Assembly: GCA_025141015.1 (NCBI GenBank)
Contig: CP081098.1
Coordinates: forward strand, 874,501 to 938,500
Length of the DNA: 64,000 nt
Direction: 5' to 3'
From: Rhodobacteraceae bacterium M382
Lineage (GTDB): Bacteria > Pseudomonadota > Alphaproteobacteria > Rhodobacterales > Rhodobacteraceae
Shown in pieces: positions 1 through 9,078 of this stretch. Under the pieces are notes generated by a model. The model saw nothing but the letters and a program-made list of their open reading frames with translations, was not told the DNA's origin and ran no database searches. The translations under genes were made by a program, and so were the position numbers. Each line of letters starts with the position of its first letter. The stretch's first letter is position 1.

Positions 1-435
1 GCCGAAGTCGGCAAGGCTGTGCGTGTGGTCGTCTATCGTGATGGGGGCACTCAGACGGTTCTGGTAACGCTAGGACGTCGTGAAGACGCCGAACGTGGGG
101 AAACGTCGACACAGCCGGCGACTCCGGACGTGAGCGAAAAGGATATTCTGGGCCTGACACTGGGACTTCTGACAGATGAGTTGCGCAAGGAGCTGAGTGT
201 CCCGGCCGATCAGAATGGCTTGGTTGTGATGTCGGTCGACGAAGCCTCGCAGGCATGGGAGAAAGGCCTGCGTGCAGGGGATGTGATCACCGAAGCAGGC
301 CAGCAGAAGATCGTGTCGATGGACGGGTTCGAAGAGCGCATTGCAGAGGCAAAAGAGGCCGGGCGCAAATCCCTGCTGCTGCTGGTGCGTCGCGCAGGTG
401 AGCCGCGTTTCGTGGCATTGAGCCTGGAGAACTGA
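1..435 (+). CDS. degP: Do-family (DegP/DegQ-like) periplasmic serine endopeptidase, C-terminal part
   Basis: The reading frame is open from base 1 to the TGA at 433-435, so this is the 3' end of a longer gene cut by the window edge. The last 145 residues contain a PDZ-type segment (around NGLVVMSVDEAS, then AWEKGLRAGDVITEAG), followed by the beta-strand ending that closes HtrA/DegP proteins. The catalytic His-Asp-Ser domain would lie upstream, outside the window. Do-family proteases work in the periplasm as quality-control proteases and chaperones. A strong terminator follows directly, so this is the last gene of its transcript. The family call rests on the PDZ pattern and the C-terminal position; another PDZ-containing serine protease is possible. 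Confidence 0.72.
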   Translation, partial: AEVGKAVRVVVYRDGGTQTVLVTLGRREDAERGETSTQPATPDVSEKDILGLTLGLLTDELRKELSVPADQNGLVVMSVDEASQAWEKGLRAGDVITEAGQQKIVSMDGFEERIAEAKEAGRKSLLLLVRRAGEPRFVALSLEN

Positions 436-455
436 CAGGCAATTTCAGATCTTGG

Positions 456-486
456 AACGGCCGGGCTTTGCCCGGCCGTTTGCATT
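456..486 (+). terminator. Rho-independent terminator after the protease gene
   Basis: A perfect 11-bp stem (456-466 with 470-480) closes on a TTT loop and is followed by a T-rich tail (tgcatttt). It begins 21 bases after the stop codon of the upstream gene. Confidence 0.85.
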
Positions 487-550
487 TTAAGTGCAGGGCC
501 GGTCGAGCGCCTTTGGGAGCGCGCTGTTGTCTATCTCGGGTCAAAAATGG

Positions 551-584
551 AGAGAGCCATGTGTTGGGGACACATGGCTCTCTC
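551..584. repeat. Perfect 14-bp inverted repeat in an intergenic gap
   Basis: Arms AGAGAGCCATGTGT (551-564) and its exact reverse complement (570-583) surround a 5-base G-rich loop. No T-run follows on either strand, so it does not look like an ordinary terminator. It sits between the protease terminator and the 3' end of the Crp/Fnr gene. The rest of the gap 487-730 shows no gene that I can support. It could be a small-RNA stem, a protein-binding palindrome or a Rho-type transcript end. Confidence 0.6.
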
Positions 585-730
585 TTGGGAATAAGATCGG
601 CTTGGGACAGGCACAGGACATGCTTGCCGACCCTTGCACCCAGACTGACCGGCAGCGGCACGCGCGTCTGTGATATGTTTCACAAGCCGGTAAGATTATT
701 GAAGTTTTTGGTTGGTAGCTTGCTTTGGGG

Positions 731-1399
731 TCAGATCAGGTCTGGTTCGGCAAGTCGGTGCAATGCAGTTCGGTCCAGTATCTCCAATCCGCCTCGGGTG
801 GCACCAATAACACCTGAGCGCTTCCAGACCGAAATCGTTTTCGATACGGCCTCGCGGGTGGCACCGACAAATTCGGCCAGTTCGCTTTGGGACAGCCCCA
901 ATGTGCAGCTTTGTGTTTCTTCCGTCAGGTGGAGCAGCTTGCGTGCCAGGCGGGAGGAGATCGGCAGGAAGACCTGCTCGTTCAACTGGCTGCTCATCCA
1001 GCGCATGCGCTGACCAGCCAGGCGGATCATGTCGGCCGCCAATTCAGGATGCTGGGCCAGTTGCTCCAGAACATCGGGATTGCGCACACGCAGGACCCGG
1101 GTCGGTTCGCTTGCCATGACGGTTGCAGTGCGGGGACCGGGGTCGAACAATGCGATTTCGCCAAAGATTGATCCGGGACGCATGATGTCCAGGGATAACT
1201 TGCGCCCGGTCGCGGACAGGATCGACACTTCGACCGCGCCGGTAACAATCACAAACAGCGCGTCCCCGACGTCTCCCTGCTCGAACAATACCTGACCCTG
1301 GTCCAGGGGAACTTCGGTGGCCTGGCTTGCCAGAAGCCGCTTTAGCCGATCCGAGGCGCAAGATAGGAAACCGGTGTCGGGCAGGTCATGTGGCTCCAT
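731..1399 (-). CDS. Crp/Fnr-family transcriptional regulator
   Basis: A 222-residue cytoplasmic DNA-binding regulator. Residues about 15-130 form a cyclic-nucleotide-binding-type beta barrel (GQVLFEQGD at 35-43, then FGEIALFD at 79-86 followed by RTA), and residues about 165-200 form the C-terminal winged helix-turn-helix (SQSELAEFVGATREAVSK). The GE...RTA cassette resembles the phosphate-binding cassette of Crp-type proteins. No N-terminal cysteine cluster is present, so it is not an oxygen-sensing Fnr. The start at 1399 was chosen over a longer frame from 1432 because AAGGAAA lies just upstream of it. Ligand and targets cannot be told from the sequence. It is transcribed alone and convergent with the protease gene. 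Confidence 0.85.
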   Translation of the reverse strand: MEPHDLPDTGFLSCASDRLKRLLASQATEVPLDQGQVLFEQGDVGDALFVIVTGAVEVSILSATGRKLSLDIMRPGSIFGEIALFDPGPRTATVMASEPTRVLRVRNPDVLEQLAQHPELAADMIRLAGQRMRWMSSQLNEQVFLPISSRLARKLLHLTEETQSCTLGLSQSELAEFVGATREAVSKTISVWKRSGVIGATRGGLEILDRTALHRLAEPDLI

Positions 1400-1502
1400 C
1401 AAGGTTTCCTTTGTTTCAGTTCCGGTCCCCAACCAGTCAACAGGACCACAGGCAGAGGAGCAAGGGGAGGATTACCGCTTTTGTCTCCATTTAGTCAGAG
1501 GT

Positions 1503-2042
1503 TTATTCGATCTGCACCTCGACCAGACCCAGCTTGCGGGCGGTTGCCAGAGAGAGAATGCCGGTGTCCAACCCGTGTGGCTTCTGATATTTTCGGATCG
1601 CTGTTTGGGTGTGTGTATCCATCTCTGCCGTGATCTGACCACGATACAGGCTGCGCACCTTGAGCGCGCGTTGAAGCGAAGCGATGAATTGAGGGGTCAT
1701 GACGTCGTCACAGGGGGTTTCAAACCACTCTTCCGTGCGTTCGCGAACGATCTGCTGAATGGTCTCCGTCTTGAAGATCGCCGGGCTCGTGACGGTCCCA
1801 TCGACCAGTATTTGCGCCGGTTGTATCATGATCTGATGGGTGACCGTTTCAATGACGGCGGGGGTAACCTGTTTGCCCCAGCAGGTTCCCGGAGCAGCGC
1901 CGGGGGGGGCTTCCTGCTGCAGGCGCGTGACCTGAGAGCCAGTCGGTCCATTCAAGTCGGGCAAGCCCTGTTCACAGCCTGCAAGCATGGCACATAGGCA
2001 GGCCAACGTCGCAACGTGGCGAAAGGGAAACTTGGTCGACAT
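1503..2042 (-). CDS. Putative lipoprotein with a C-terminal peptidoglycan-binding-like domain
   Basis: A 179-residue exported protein. The N-terminus has a basic start, a hydrophobic stretch and the lipobox LAGC with Cys at about residue 23, so it should be lipidated. The C-terminal 65 residues (FIASLQRALKVRSLYRG ... TQTAIRKYQ ... ATARKLGL) follow the pattern of PG_binding_1 repeats: two helices and a YxG turn. A role at the cell wall is inferred from this domain. The middle segment is rich in I, V and T and is not recognised. It is transcribed alone, with the truncated dnaE2 remnant directly upstream on the same strand. Confidence 0.7.
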   Translation of the reverse strand: MSTKFPFRHVATLACLCAMLAGCEQGLPDLNGPTGSQVTRLQQEAPPGAAPGTCWGKQVTPAVIETVTHQIMIQPAQILVDGTVTSPAIFKTETIQQIVRERTEEWFETPCDDVMTPQFIASLQRALKVRSLYRGQITAEMDTHTQTAIRKYQKPHGLDTGILSLATARKLGLVEVQIE

Positions 2043-2075
2043 GCTCGGGCCTCGGACAGGCGTTTTGCCACGATC

Positions 2076-2492
2076 CTAACCTAAATCGGATGTCGGCGCA
2101 AAGGCCGCATCGGTGTCGTGGCCCTGTTCCTGCAAGAGCAGGTCCAGCATGGGAGAGATGTCTTCGATCTCTTCGGCGATCAGATGGGAGACCGAATGTG
2201 CGCGCTGCAGTCGCCCCGTGATCCTGAGCAATCGCCCTGCTATCACCGCTCGCCGGAAGCGTTCGTACATCTTGCGCCAGACGATCACATTGACAATGCC
2301 GGTTTCATCCTCGAGCGTCAGGAAAATCACCCCTTTGGCGGTGCCGGGACGCTGCCGTAAAATGACCAACCCGGCCACGGTCAACCGGGTTCCGTCGGGG
2401 GGGCGGCACAAGTGTTCGGCCGGAAGGCAGGCCGGAGGGCGGGGCCAGTCCGGCCCATTTGGAACGGGCGTTAGAAACAGGGGATGGGACAT
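2076..2492 (-). pseudogene. dnaE2: Truncated error-prone DNA polymerase DnaE2: C-terminal OB-fold remnant
   Basis: About 138 residues match only the last part of DnaE2, the OB-fold region after the polymerase core: VAGLVILRQRPGTAKGVIF, then LEDETGIVNVIVWRKMYERFR, then a VSHLIAEEIEDIS tail. Full DnaE2 is over 1000 residues. The PHP, palm, fingers and HhH parts are missing, and so are imuA and imuB, which normally precede dnaE2 in alphaproteobacteria. An ATG at 2492 opens the frame, and a LexA box lies 27 bases upstream of it. The layout is best explained by a deletion that joined the SOS promoter region to the end of dnaE2. It might still be expressed as a small SOS-induced OB protein; I treat it as a remnant. 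Confidence 0.72.
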
Positions 2493-2518
2493 TTGGGTTC
2501 TGGGGACTGGAGGTGTTA

Positions 2519-2967
<449 letters not shown>

Positions 2968-2968
<1 letters not shown>

Positions 2969-3846
2969 TGCGATCCGGGACCAAAGCGCGGCGTTTTCTG
3001 TCGCGCCACTGGTCTCGATGCACCCGCCGCGCGTGGTTGGCGGCGGCACTGTGGTTGGCCGGGGTCGGTGTCGTCGCGGCCTGTCAGAAACCACCTTCTG
3101 ATCTGGCCGGGGACGGATCGTTTGTGCGCTTACCAGCGTGTTCGGGCCGCCAGTTCGAAACCTGCCCGGGGCAACAGATTTCTGCGGCCTGGTATGGCGA
3201 GGAAACCACGCTGTACCCGCATGGCGTTCTAGGGGATGCCATCGAATATTCCCGGCTGGAGGTTTATACCAGCGCAGAACATGCCACCGCATGCGGGACC
3301 AAAAGCGTCCGGTTGGACAAGCAGCATGTTTTCGAAGATTTGGCACCGCGGTTGGTCGATTTGGATGGTGACGGCACGGCCGAAATAATCACAATTCGCA
3401 GTCATGTGGACAAAGGGGCGCAGATCGCCATTTACGGCGGTGGCGGCGATGATGCCCAGCTGAAGCTCATCGCAGCCACGCCCTATATCGGCCGCAGAAA
3501 CCGCTGGCTTGCTCCTGTTGGCGCTGCTGATCTCGACAGAGACGGATACGTCGAAATTGCCTATGTTGATCGTCCGCACCTGGCCAAGACCCTGAGGGTT
3601 TGGCGGTTCCGGGATGGAAAGCTGGAGCCGGTGGCCGACCAGCCGGGTCTGACCAACCACAGGATCGGGCAGGATTTCATTACGTCGGGCATTCGTGACT
3701 GTGGGCAGGGACCCGAGATGGTCACCGTTGATGCCGGTTGGGACAGGGTCATGGTGTCCCGGTTGCAGGGCGGTCAGATCCGGACCACAGCGCTGGGGCC
3801 ATATGAGGGGCGCGCAAGCGTCGATCAGGCATTGACCTGTTCCTGA
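2968..3846 (+). CDS. Exported FG-GAP/VCBS-like repeat protein, function unknown
   Basis: A 292-residue protein coupled to the ferredoxin by a TGATG overlap. The N-terminus is strongly basic, followed by a hydrophobic segment ending VVAAC near residue 39, which could be a lipobox or simple signal peptide. Two Asp-rich turns of the FG-GAP/VCBS kind are seen: LVDLDGDGTAEIITI around residue 131 and AADLDRDGYVEIAYVD around residue 188. They suggest a calcium-binding beta-propeller in the periplasm. The C-terminal part has paired cysteines. No enzymatic motif is recognised, and the link to the ferredoxin may be only co-transcription. Confidence 0.7.
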
Positions 3847-3971
3847 GCGTTGTGTGCCGGCCCAATTTTGCCAAGCAGCAGGGTTGCCGTTCGTTTGTCT
3901 TTGCAGCCATCAACGTTCTATGACCTGCTCCAATTCGCTCACTCCGGTTTTTAACGTCTGTTACCGGCGGC

Positions 3972-4586
3972 TCAGCCGGCAACGCGCACCACGTGCTCTC
4001 CTTCGATCTGACCGAGCGACGAAAACAGCGCTGCCGTGTTGCTGGCGCTGAATTTCTTGAGCAGCTTGGCGCGATAGACCTCGACAGTGCGATAGCTGAG
4101 CTCCAGGTCGCGGGCAATTTCCTTGGAGGTCTTACCTTCGGAAAGGAGAGAGAACACTTCCCGCTCGCGCCGGGTCAATGGCTGATACGGGCGGAGAGCA
4201 GAGAGATCGGCAAAACTCCAGACGGCACGGGCCAGTGGATCATCGGGGGTAAAGCTGTGACCGCGCACCCGAACCCAGAACAGGTCGCCGTCCTTGCGTC
4301 GCATGACCCGTTCGTCCCAATACAGGTTGCCGCGTCCCAATGTGTCGTCTCCGCGATGGCGCACATTCAGAAATTCGGCCTCGCTGGGGTACAGAAAGAC
4401 AAACAACTGGTTCAGTAGCTCGTCCTGTGAATACTGGAACATCTCACGAAATCGTAGATTGGTTTCACGGATCACCCGGTTTTCGGTCACCACCAGCCCA
4501 ATGGGCGCATAGTCAAAGGCCAGCTCCTGCAGATCTCCGGATCCATAAGCCCGGTCAAGTTCGCTTGGCTCTGGTGAGCGGGTCAT
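3972..4586 (-). CDS. PAS-domain LuxR-type transcriptional regulator
   Basis: A 204-residue regulator. Residues about 20-135 form a PAS domain (LAFDYAPIGLVVTENR ... YSQDELLNQ ... RRKDGDLFWVRVRG) and residues about 140-195 a LuxR/GerE helix-turn-helix (LTRREREVFSLLSEGKTSKE, then LSYRTVEVYRAKLLKK). There is no receiver or kinase domain, so it probably senses a small ligand or redox signal through the PAS domain. The start at 4586 has GGAG six bases upstream; a longer frame to 4811 runs through repeat sequence and is not credible. Its targets are unknown. Confidence 0.83.
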   Translation of the reverse strand: MTRSPEPSELDRAYGSGDLQELAFDYAPIGLVVTENRVIRETNLRFREMFQYSQDELLNQLFVFLYPSEAEFLNVRHRGDDTLGRGNLYWDERVMRRKDGDLFWVRVRGHSFTPDDPLARAVWSFADLSALRPYQPLTRREREVFSLLSEGKTSKEIARDLELSYRTVEVYRAKLLKKFSASNTAALFSSLGQIEGEHVVRVAG

Positions 4587-4689
4587 TGCGATCTCCGTAT
4601 GATGGTGGCGGGAACAGAGGTCGTCCCGCGACACGCATAGTTTTGCACCCTGCTCCTTGATGTAAAGCGCTAACTGACGGGCTGCAACC

Positions 4690-4772
4690 GCACCGCGCTG
4701 CGCGGGCGCGGTGCCAGGCCCAACGGGGCGCGACGCCGCAGGCGTCAAGGCCGGGCGGGAGCGCTTTTTGGG
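4690..4772 (-). repeat. Composite palindromic intergenic repeat, copy 1
   Basis: Read on the minus strand it has the two-part plan shared by all copies: GCGCTCCCGCCC, a small GC hairpin, then GTTGGGCCTGGCACCGCGC closed by a second GC hairpin. It lies between the PAS-LuxR gene and the GNAT gene. It is probably non-coding and REP/BIME-like. Confidence 0.65.
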
Positions 4773-4795
4773 AGGATGTTTCCTTGGTCGGACGA

Positions 4796-5278
4796 TCAGG
4801 TCGTTTCGCACGAAACCATGTGGCGCATGGTCAGGGATGTTGGCCTGTCGTACCCGGGATGAGAGGTGACACCGGTCTGAATGAACCCCATGCGGGCAAA
4901 GGCGGCATGGTTTTCAACCAATTCGATCCGGGATTGCAGCTCGACCCTGTTGAAACCAAGCGCTCTGGCACGGTCACAGGCGAGGTCCACCATGACCCGC
5001 GCCAAACCCAACCCGCGGGACTCTTTGGCGACAGCGAGCTTGCCAAGATACAGGTGATCGGATTTCGGAGTGAGAAAGACGCAGGCGGCGACAGGGTCCC
5101 CGATGACCCAGACTTCACCCATCTGGCATTGCTGGAGCAGGGCATCTTCGGACAAGCGATGCATGGAAGAGGGCGGGTCGATCCTGCCATCCATATAAGC
5201 AAAGCTGGTTTGAATCAGCTGTAGCACCTCGCCAAGCCGATGATCGGTTGTAGTGATAGTGTTTGGGCGTGACATCAT
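4796..5278 (-). CDS. GNAT-family N-acetyltransferase
   Basis: A 160-residue cytoplasmic protein with the GNAT fold order: an N-terminal strand-helix with the MDGRIDPPSSMHRL loop, a central YLGKLAVAKESRGLGLARVM segment that carries the acetyl-CoA pyrophosphate loop (R/Q-x-x-G-x-G/A equivalent, SRGLGLA), and a C-terminal NHAAFARMGFIQTG segment typical of motif B. The acceptor substrate cannot be inferred. Two ATG codons at the start (5278 and 5275) are equivalent. It is flanked on both sides by copies of the palindromic repeat and is probably a single-gene transcript. Confidence 0.85.
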   Translation of the reverse strand: MMSRPNTITTTDHRLGEVLQLIQTSFAYMDGRIDPPSSMHRLSEDALLQQCQMGEVWVIGDPVAACVFLTPKSDHLYLGKLAVAKESRGLGLARVMVDLACDRARALGFNRVELQSRIELVENHAAFARMGFIQTGVTSHPGYDRPTSLTMRHMVSCETT

Positions 5279-5377
5279 AGGGAACTCGACAGCCCGATGT
5301 TACCCGTTCACTGCAAAAAGAAAAGGCCTTCCAGCTTGGTGATGTCCGGGTGTTGATCCGCACCGACACCCGGCACT

Positions 5378-5470
5378 CGATGTGCTCCCGTCCCTTTGCC
5401 CTGTCTTTCTGACGAAAGACCGGACAAAGCGTTGGGCCTAGCACCGCGCGCTGGCGCGCGGTGCTAGGCC
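5378..5470 (+). repeat. Composite palindromic intergenic repeat, copy 2
   Basis: It starts GTGCTCCCGTCCCTTTG, has a hairpin built on GTCTTTC/GAAAGAC, then ACAAAGCGTTGGGC and a perfect hairpin with 17-bp arms (5435-5451 and 5454-5470) and a 2-base loop. It is nearly the same plan as the copy at 13770, and points opposite to the neighbouring copy 3. Confidence 0.75.
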
Positions 5471-5499
5471 GCTTGACGGTGACGTTTTCGGCCGCGTGA

Positions 5500-5597
5500 A
5501 CTGTGACGGCAGCGGGCCTGCGGCGCGCTGCCAGGCCCAAGGCCTATGATCCTGCATCTGTGATGCAGGATCAGGGCGCGGGAGCCCTTTGGTCTTT
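5500..5597 (-). repeat. Composite palindromic intergenic repeat, copy 3
   Basis: On the minus strand it reads CCAAAGGGCTCCCGCGCCC, then a perfect 11-bp hairpin (5548-5558 with 5562-5572), then TTGGGCCTGGCAGCGCGCC and a closing GC hairpin. With copy 2 it makes a head-to-head pair that fills the 341-base gap between the GNAT gene and purD. No gene is seen in that gap. Confidence 0.65.
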
Positions 5598-5619
5598 GGT
5601 CTGGACCCTAGGCAGGGTT

Positions 5620-6882
5620 TCAGAGTGCGCGCCAGCCGATATCGCGACGGAAGAACCCGCCGGGCCAGTCGATGGACTCGACCATCGCATAAGCGCGGTC
5701 GCGGGCCTCTTGCAATGACTCACCTCTGGCTGTGACATTCAGAACCCGGCCACCCGTGGCGACAATCTTGCCGTCCTGTGCCTTGGTTCCGGCGTGAAAC
5801 ACCATATTGTGGCTATCCTCAGGCTGGGTCTCCAGTGCTTTGATCTCGGTGCCTTTTTCGTAGGACCCGGGATAGCCATTCGCCGCCATCACGATGGTGA
5901 TCGCGTGATCGTCGCCCCAATTCACCTGCGCCTCTGTCAGCCGGCCTTCGGCTGCCGCATGCATCAGGTCCAGTGCCTGTGCTCCGAGACGCATCATCAG
6001 CACCTGACATTCCGGATCGCCAAAACGCACATTGTATTCCACCAGACGCGGCTGGCCGTCCTTGATCATCAGGCCGGCATACAGCACCCCTTGATAGGGC
6101 ATGCCGCGCTCTGCCATCGCCTTCATCGTTGGTTTGACGATTTCGTCCATCGCCTTGGCTTCGATCTCAGCCGACAGAACCGGGGCGGGAGAATAGGCCC
6201 CCATCCCGCCGGTGTTCAGACCGGTGTCGCCTTCACCGACGCGTTTATGGTCCTGGGCCGAGCCAATCGGCAGAACGTCTTCACCGTCTACCAGAACAAA
6301 GAGCGATGCCTCTTCACCCTCCATGAATTCCTCGATTACGACTTCGGCCCCGGCACCGCCAAAGCTGCCACCGAACATGTCGTCGATGGCGTCCAGCGCT
6401 GTGGCTTCGTCCATGGCAACGATCACGCCCTTACCGGCTGCCAGCCCGTCGGCCTTGACCACGATTGGGGCACCGTTGGCGCGGATATGGGTCTTAGCGG
6501 CCTCGGCATCGGAAAAATGGCCGTAGCCAGCGGTTGGCGCGTTCGAGACGTCACAGATTTCCTTGGTAAAGCTCTTGGACGCTTCCAGGCGCGCGGCGGC
6601 CTCGGACGGGCCAAAGACCAGCACACCGGCTTCGCGCAGGCGATCTGCGACACCGACGGCCAGAGGCGCTTCGGGGCCGACGATGACAAAATCAATGGCA
6701 TTCTCTTCGGCAAAGCTGGCAACTGCACCGCCATCCATGATGTCAAACGATGCACATTCCGCGATCTGTTCGATCCCGGCATTTCCGGGGCATACGATCA
6801 GTTTGTCACATTTGGGGTTCTGCATGACGGCCCAAGCCAGAGCATGTTCACGTCCACCGCTTCCGAGGATAAGGATATTCAT
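5620..6882 (-). CDS. purD: Phosphoribosylamine-glycine ligase (GAR synthetase)
   Basis: A 420-residue cytosolic enzyme joining 5-phosphoribosylamine and glycine with ATP, the second step of de novo purine synthesis. It is full length for the family. Recognisable landmarks are the N-terminal MNILILGSGGREHAL, the VGPEAPLA loop, the ATP-grasp segments KADGLAAGKGV and EEFMEGEEASLF, the family signature RFGDPECQ, and a C-terminal domain with a HAGT motif. It is divergent from xseA across about 98 bases, a pairing seen in other Rhodobacterales as far as I recall. Confidence 0.97.
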   Translation of the reverse strand: MNILILGSGGREHALAWAVMQNPKCDKLIVCPGNAGIEQIAECASFDIMDGGAVASFAEENAIDFVIVGPEAPLAVGVADRLREAGVLVFGPSEAAARLEASKSFTKEICDVSNAPTAGYGHFSDAEAAKTHIRANGAPIVVKADGLAAGKGVIVAMDEATALDAIDDMFGGSFGGAGAEVVIEEFMEGEEASLFVLVDGEDVLPIGSAQDHKRVGEGDTGLNTGGMGAYSPAPVLSAEIEAKAMDEIVKPTMKAMAERGMPYQGVLYAGLMIKDGQPRLVEYNVRFGDPECQVLMMRLGAQALDLMHAAAEGRLTEAQVNWGDDHAITIVMAANGYPGSYEKGTEIKALETQPEDSHNMVFHAGTKAQDGKIVATGGRVLNVTARGESLQEARDRAYAMVESIDWPGGFFRRDIGWRAL

Positions 6883-6980
6883 TCGCGCATACTCCGATCT
6901 GCTTGGCCTTGCTTGACGCGCGTTCTATGCTGATGCGACGCATAGAACAAGAACCCGCGCCATTTCGAGGGAGCGCCCAA

Positions 6981-8570
6981 TTGTCCGACCTGTTTGACGA
7001 GCCCGTGCCGGGCCAAAACATGCCTGAATTCACCGTTTCGGAGATCTCGGGCGAGGTGAAACGCACGCTGGAAGGTACATTTGGCCGGGTTCGGGTGCGT
7101 GGCGAGGTCGGTCGTGTGTTCAAGGCGCGCTCGGGACATCTCTATTACGACATCAAGGACGATCGTAGCGTGCTGGCCTGCACCACATGGAAAGGGCAAG
7201 TGGCGAATCTGTCGGTCGTTCCCGAAGAGGGCCTTGAAGTCGTCGTGACCGGGCGACTCACCGCCTTTGGGGCGCAATCAAAATACAATCTGAATGTGGA
7301 TGAAGTCGCCGTTGCCGGTCAGGGCGCGTTGATGGCGCTTTTGGAAAAGCGCAAGAAGCAGCTTGAGACCGAGGGGTTGTTTGCCGCCGAACGCAAGCAA
7401 GCGTTGCCCTTCCTGCCGGATATCATCGGTGTGGTGACCTCGCCATCGGGGGCTGTGATCCGGGACATTCTGCACCGGCTGCGCGATCGGTTCCCTCGCA
7501 AAGTTCTGATTTGGCCTGTGGCCGTGCAGGGGGCCAATTGCGCGCCCGAAGTGGCCCGTGCCATCAATGGATTCAACCAGCTGACACCGGGTGGGGCGCT
7601 GCCCCGGCCGGATCTGATTATCGTCGCGCGCGGTGGTGGTTCAATCGAGGATCTGTGGGGGTTCAACGAAGAGATCGTCGCCCGGGCAGCAGCAGCCTCC
7701 CAAATTCCGCTCATCTCGGCGGTGGGACATGAAACCGACACCACTCTGATCGACTTTGTTTCGGATCAACGGGCACCGACACCCACGGCGGCTGCAGAAC
7801 TGGCGGTGCCGGTGCGGATGGACCTATTGGCCTGGAGTGATGACATGGGCGCACGCCTGACCCGCGCGGCGACGCAGGCGATCAGCCAGCGCAGCCAGCG
7901 GCTGGCCGATCTCAGTCGCGCCATGCCGCGAGCCGACAGCCTGTTGGACTCGCCGCGCCAGAGGTTAGATCAGGCCGAAGAACGTCTGCCGAATGCGCTG
8001 ATCCGGGGCGTGCAGAATCGGGAGTTGCGTCTCAGCGAAGCGGCCGCACCATTGCGCAGCGAGGTCTTGCGGAGCCGGCTGCGGCGTGATCACGAACGCT
8101 TGGAAGATCGCGTCAACCGGTTGCTACCTGCCCTGGAGCGCGCAATGACACAGCGCCATGATCGGGTGACCGCCTGGGGTGCCCGTCTGCAACCACAACG
8201 TTTGAGGCAGGATTTGGATCGCCAAGGGGATCGGCTGACCCGGCTGACCCAGAGGCTGGCCCTGGTTGGACACAATCAACTGACCCGTTGGCAGGACCGT
8301 CTGATTGCCGTCGACCGCCAACGCGAAATCCTGAGCTACAAGGCCACGTTGGCACGGGGATATGCGGTGGTCCGGGCAGAAGGGGCAGTTGTGACCACGC
8401 GGGCTCAGGCCGCGGGTGCGACAGAATTTGAAATCGAATTCGCAGATGGGCGTCTGGATGTGGGCGGGGCAAAGGTGGGAAGCGCCTCGGCAGACCCTGC
8501 ACCCGCGCCCCGGTCGGCCTCTCGGACAAAACCCCAATCACCCCCAGACGATCAGGGCTCTCTGTTTTAG
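6981..8570 (+). CDS. xseA: Exodeoxyribonuclease VII large subunit
   Basis: A 529-residue nuclease subunit that with XseB degrades single-stranded DNA to oligonucleotides in repair and recombination. The N-terminal OB-fold (VSEISGEVKRTLE ... RVRGEVGRV ... GHLYYDIKDD) is followed by the catalytic domain with VTSPSGAVIRDI, ARGGGSIEDLWGFNEE and SAVGHETDTTLID, then the long helical segment of repeated R/L/Q-rich coils, and a closing segment LARGYAVVR. A TTG start at 6981 with GAGGGAG upstream gives the N-terminus usual in Roseobacters (LSDLFDEP); an ATG further upstream at 6903 would add 26 unrelated residues. xseB is not next to it. Confidence 0.95.
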   Translation: MSDLFDEPVPGQNMPEFTVSEISGEVKRTLEGTFGRVRVRGEVGRVFKARSGHLYYDIKDDRSVLACTTWKGQVANLSVVPEEGLEVVVTGRLTAFGAQSKYNLNVDEVAVAGQGALMALLEKRKKQLETEGLFAAERKQALPFLPDIIGVVTSPSGAVIRDILHRLRDRFPRKVLIWPVAVQGANCAPEVARAINGFNQLTPGGALPRPDLIIVARGGGSIEDLWGFNEEIVARAAAASQIPLISAVGHETDTTLIDFVSDQRAPTPTAAAELAVPVRMDLLAWSDDMGARLTRAATQAISQRSQRLADLSRAMPRADSLLDSPRQRLDQAEERLPNALIRGVQNRELRLSEAAAPLRSEVLRSRLRRDHERLEDRVNRLLPALERAMTQRHDRVTAWGARLQPQRLRQDLDRQGDRLTRLTQRLALVGHNQLTRWQDRLIAVDRQREILSYKATLARGYAVVRAEGAVVTTRAQAAGATEFEIEFADGRLDVGGAKVGSASADPAPAPRSASRTKPQSPPDDQGSLF

Positions 8571-8640
8571 GCGATGGCTGGCAGGTCCGGGTATCAGTGA
8601 ATGCGCCTTATCTGTGTCGGGGTTTGTCGCCATTCCGGGA

Positions 8641-9042
8641 TCAGACGCCGACTTCGGGTCCATGGCAGATCATTTCGGCGTTGATTTCATTGCCTTCATA
8701 CAGATCGGTTGAGGTCGCGTCGCCTTGCAGTCTGGCGGTCAGGCCCTGATCGCCCAGCTCAAAGTGCCAGCATTGCGGATCTGACCGATCTTCGTAGAGG
8801 AAGCAGATCTGGTCAGAGTCCTGATACCAGCTCCCCTCCAGGCAATCGCCGTCCAGAAATGACCAGATCACCCGACGACCGGGAAGATAGCGTTCGACTC
8901 CATAGGGTTCACCGTCAAAACCGTAGAAAAGGGTCTTGCCGCGTGTGTATTTGTCAAACTCCTCGGCTCCGATCGGGGAGTCGGCCAGGAGGCTTGCGGG
9001 CAGCAGCCCAAACAGAGTGAACAAAAGCGGTGACATACGCAT
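8641..9042 (-). CDS. Small secreted protein, function unknown
   Basis: A 133-residue protein with a Sec-type signal peptide (basic start, SPLLFTLFGLLPASLLA, likely cleavage after ALLA near residue 20). The mature part is acidic, rich in Trp, Tyr and Asp and contains cysteines in DGDCLEGSW, DQICFLYEDR, DPQCWHFEL and EMICHG, which may form disulfides in the periplasm. No known domain is recognised. It is convergent with xseA and lies downstream of the AlkB-like gene on the same strand, with 36 bases between them. Confidence 0.65.
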   Translation of the reverse strand: MRMSPLLFTLFGLLPASLLADSPIGAEEFDKYTRGKTLFYGFDGEPYGVERYLPGRRVIWSFLDGDCLEGSWYQDSDQICFLYEDRSDPQCWHFELGDQGLTARLQGDATSTDLYEGNEINAEMICHGPEVGV

Positions 9043-9078
9043 GGGCCGACTGTGCCAGATCAGGCGGCGGTTGCACAG

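Noticed and set aside
5794-6933. A 379-residue open frame on the plus strand over purD
   Set aside because: It is antisense to a full-length purD with all family motifs; GC-rich genes often leave long frames on the other strand.
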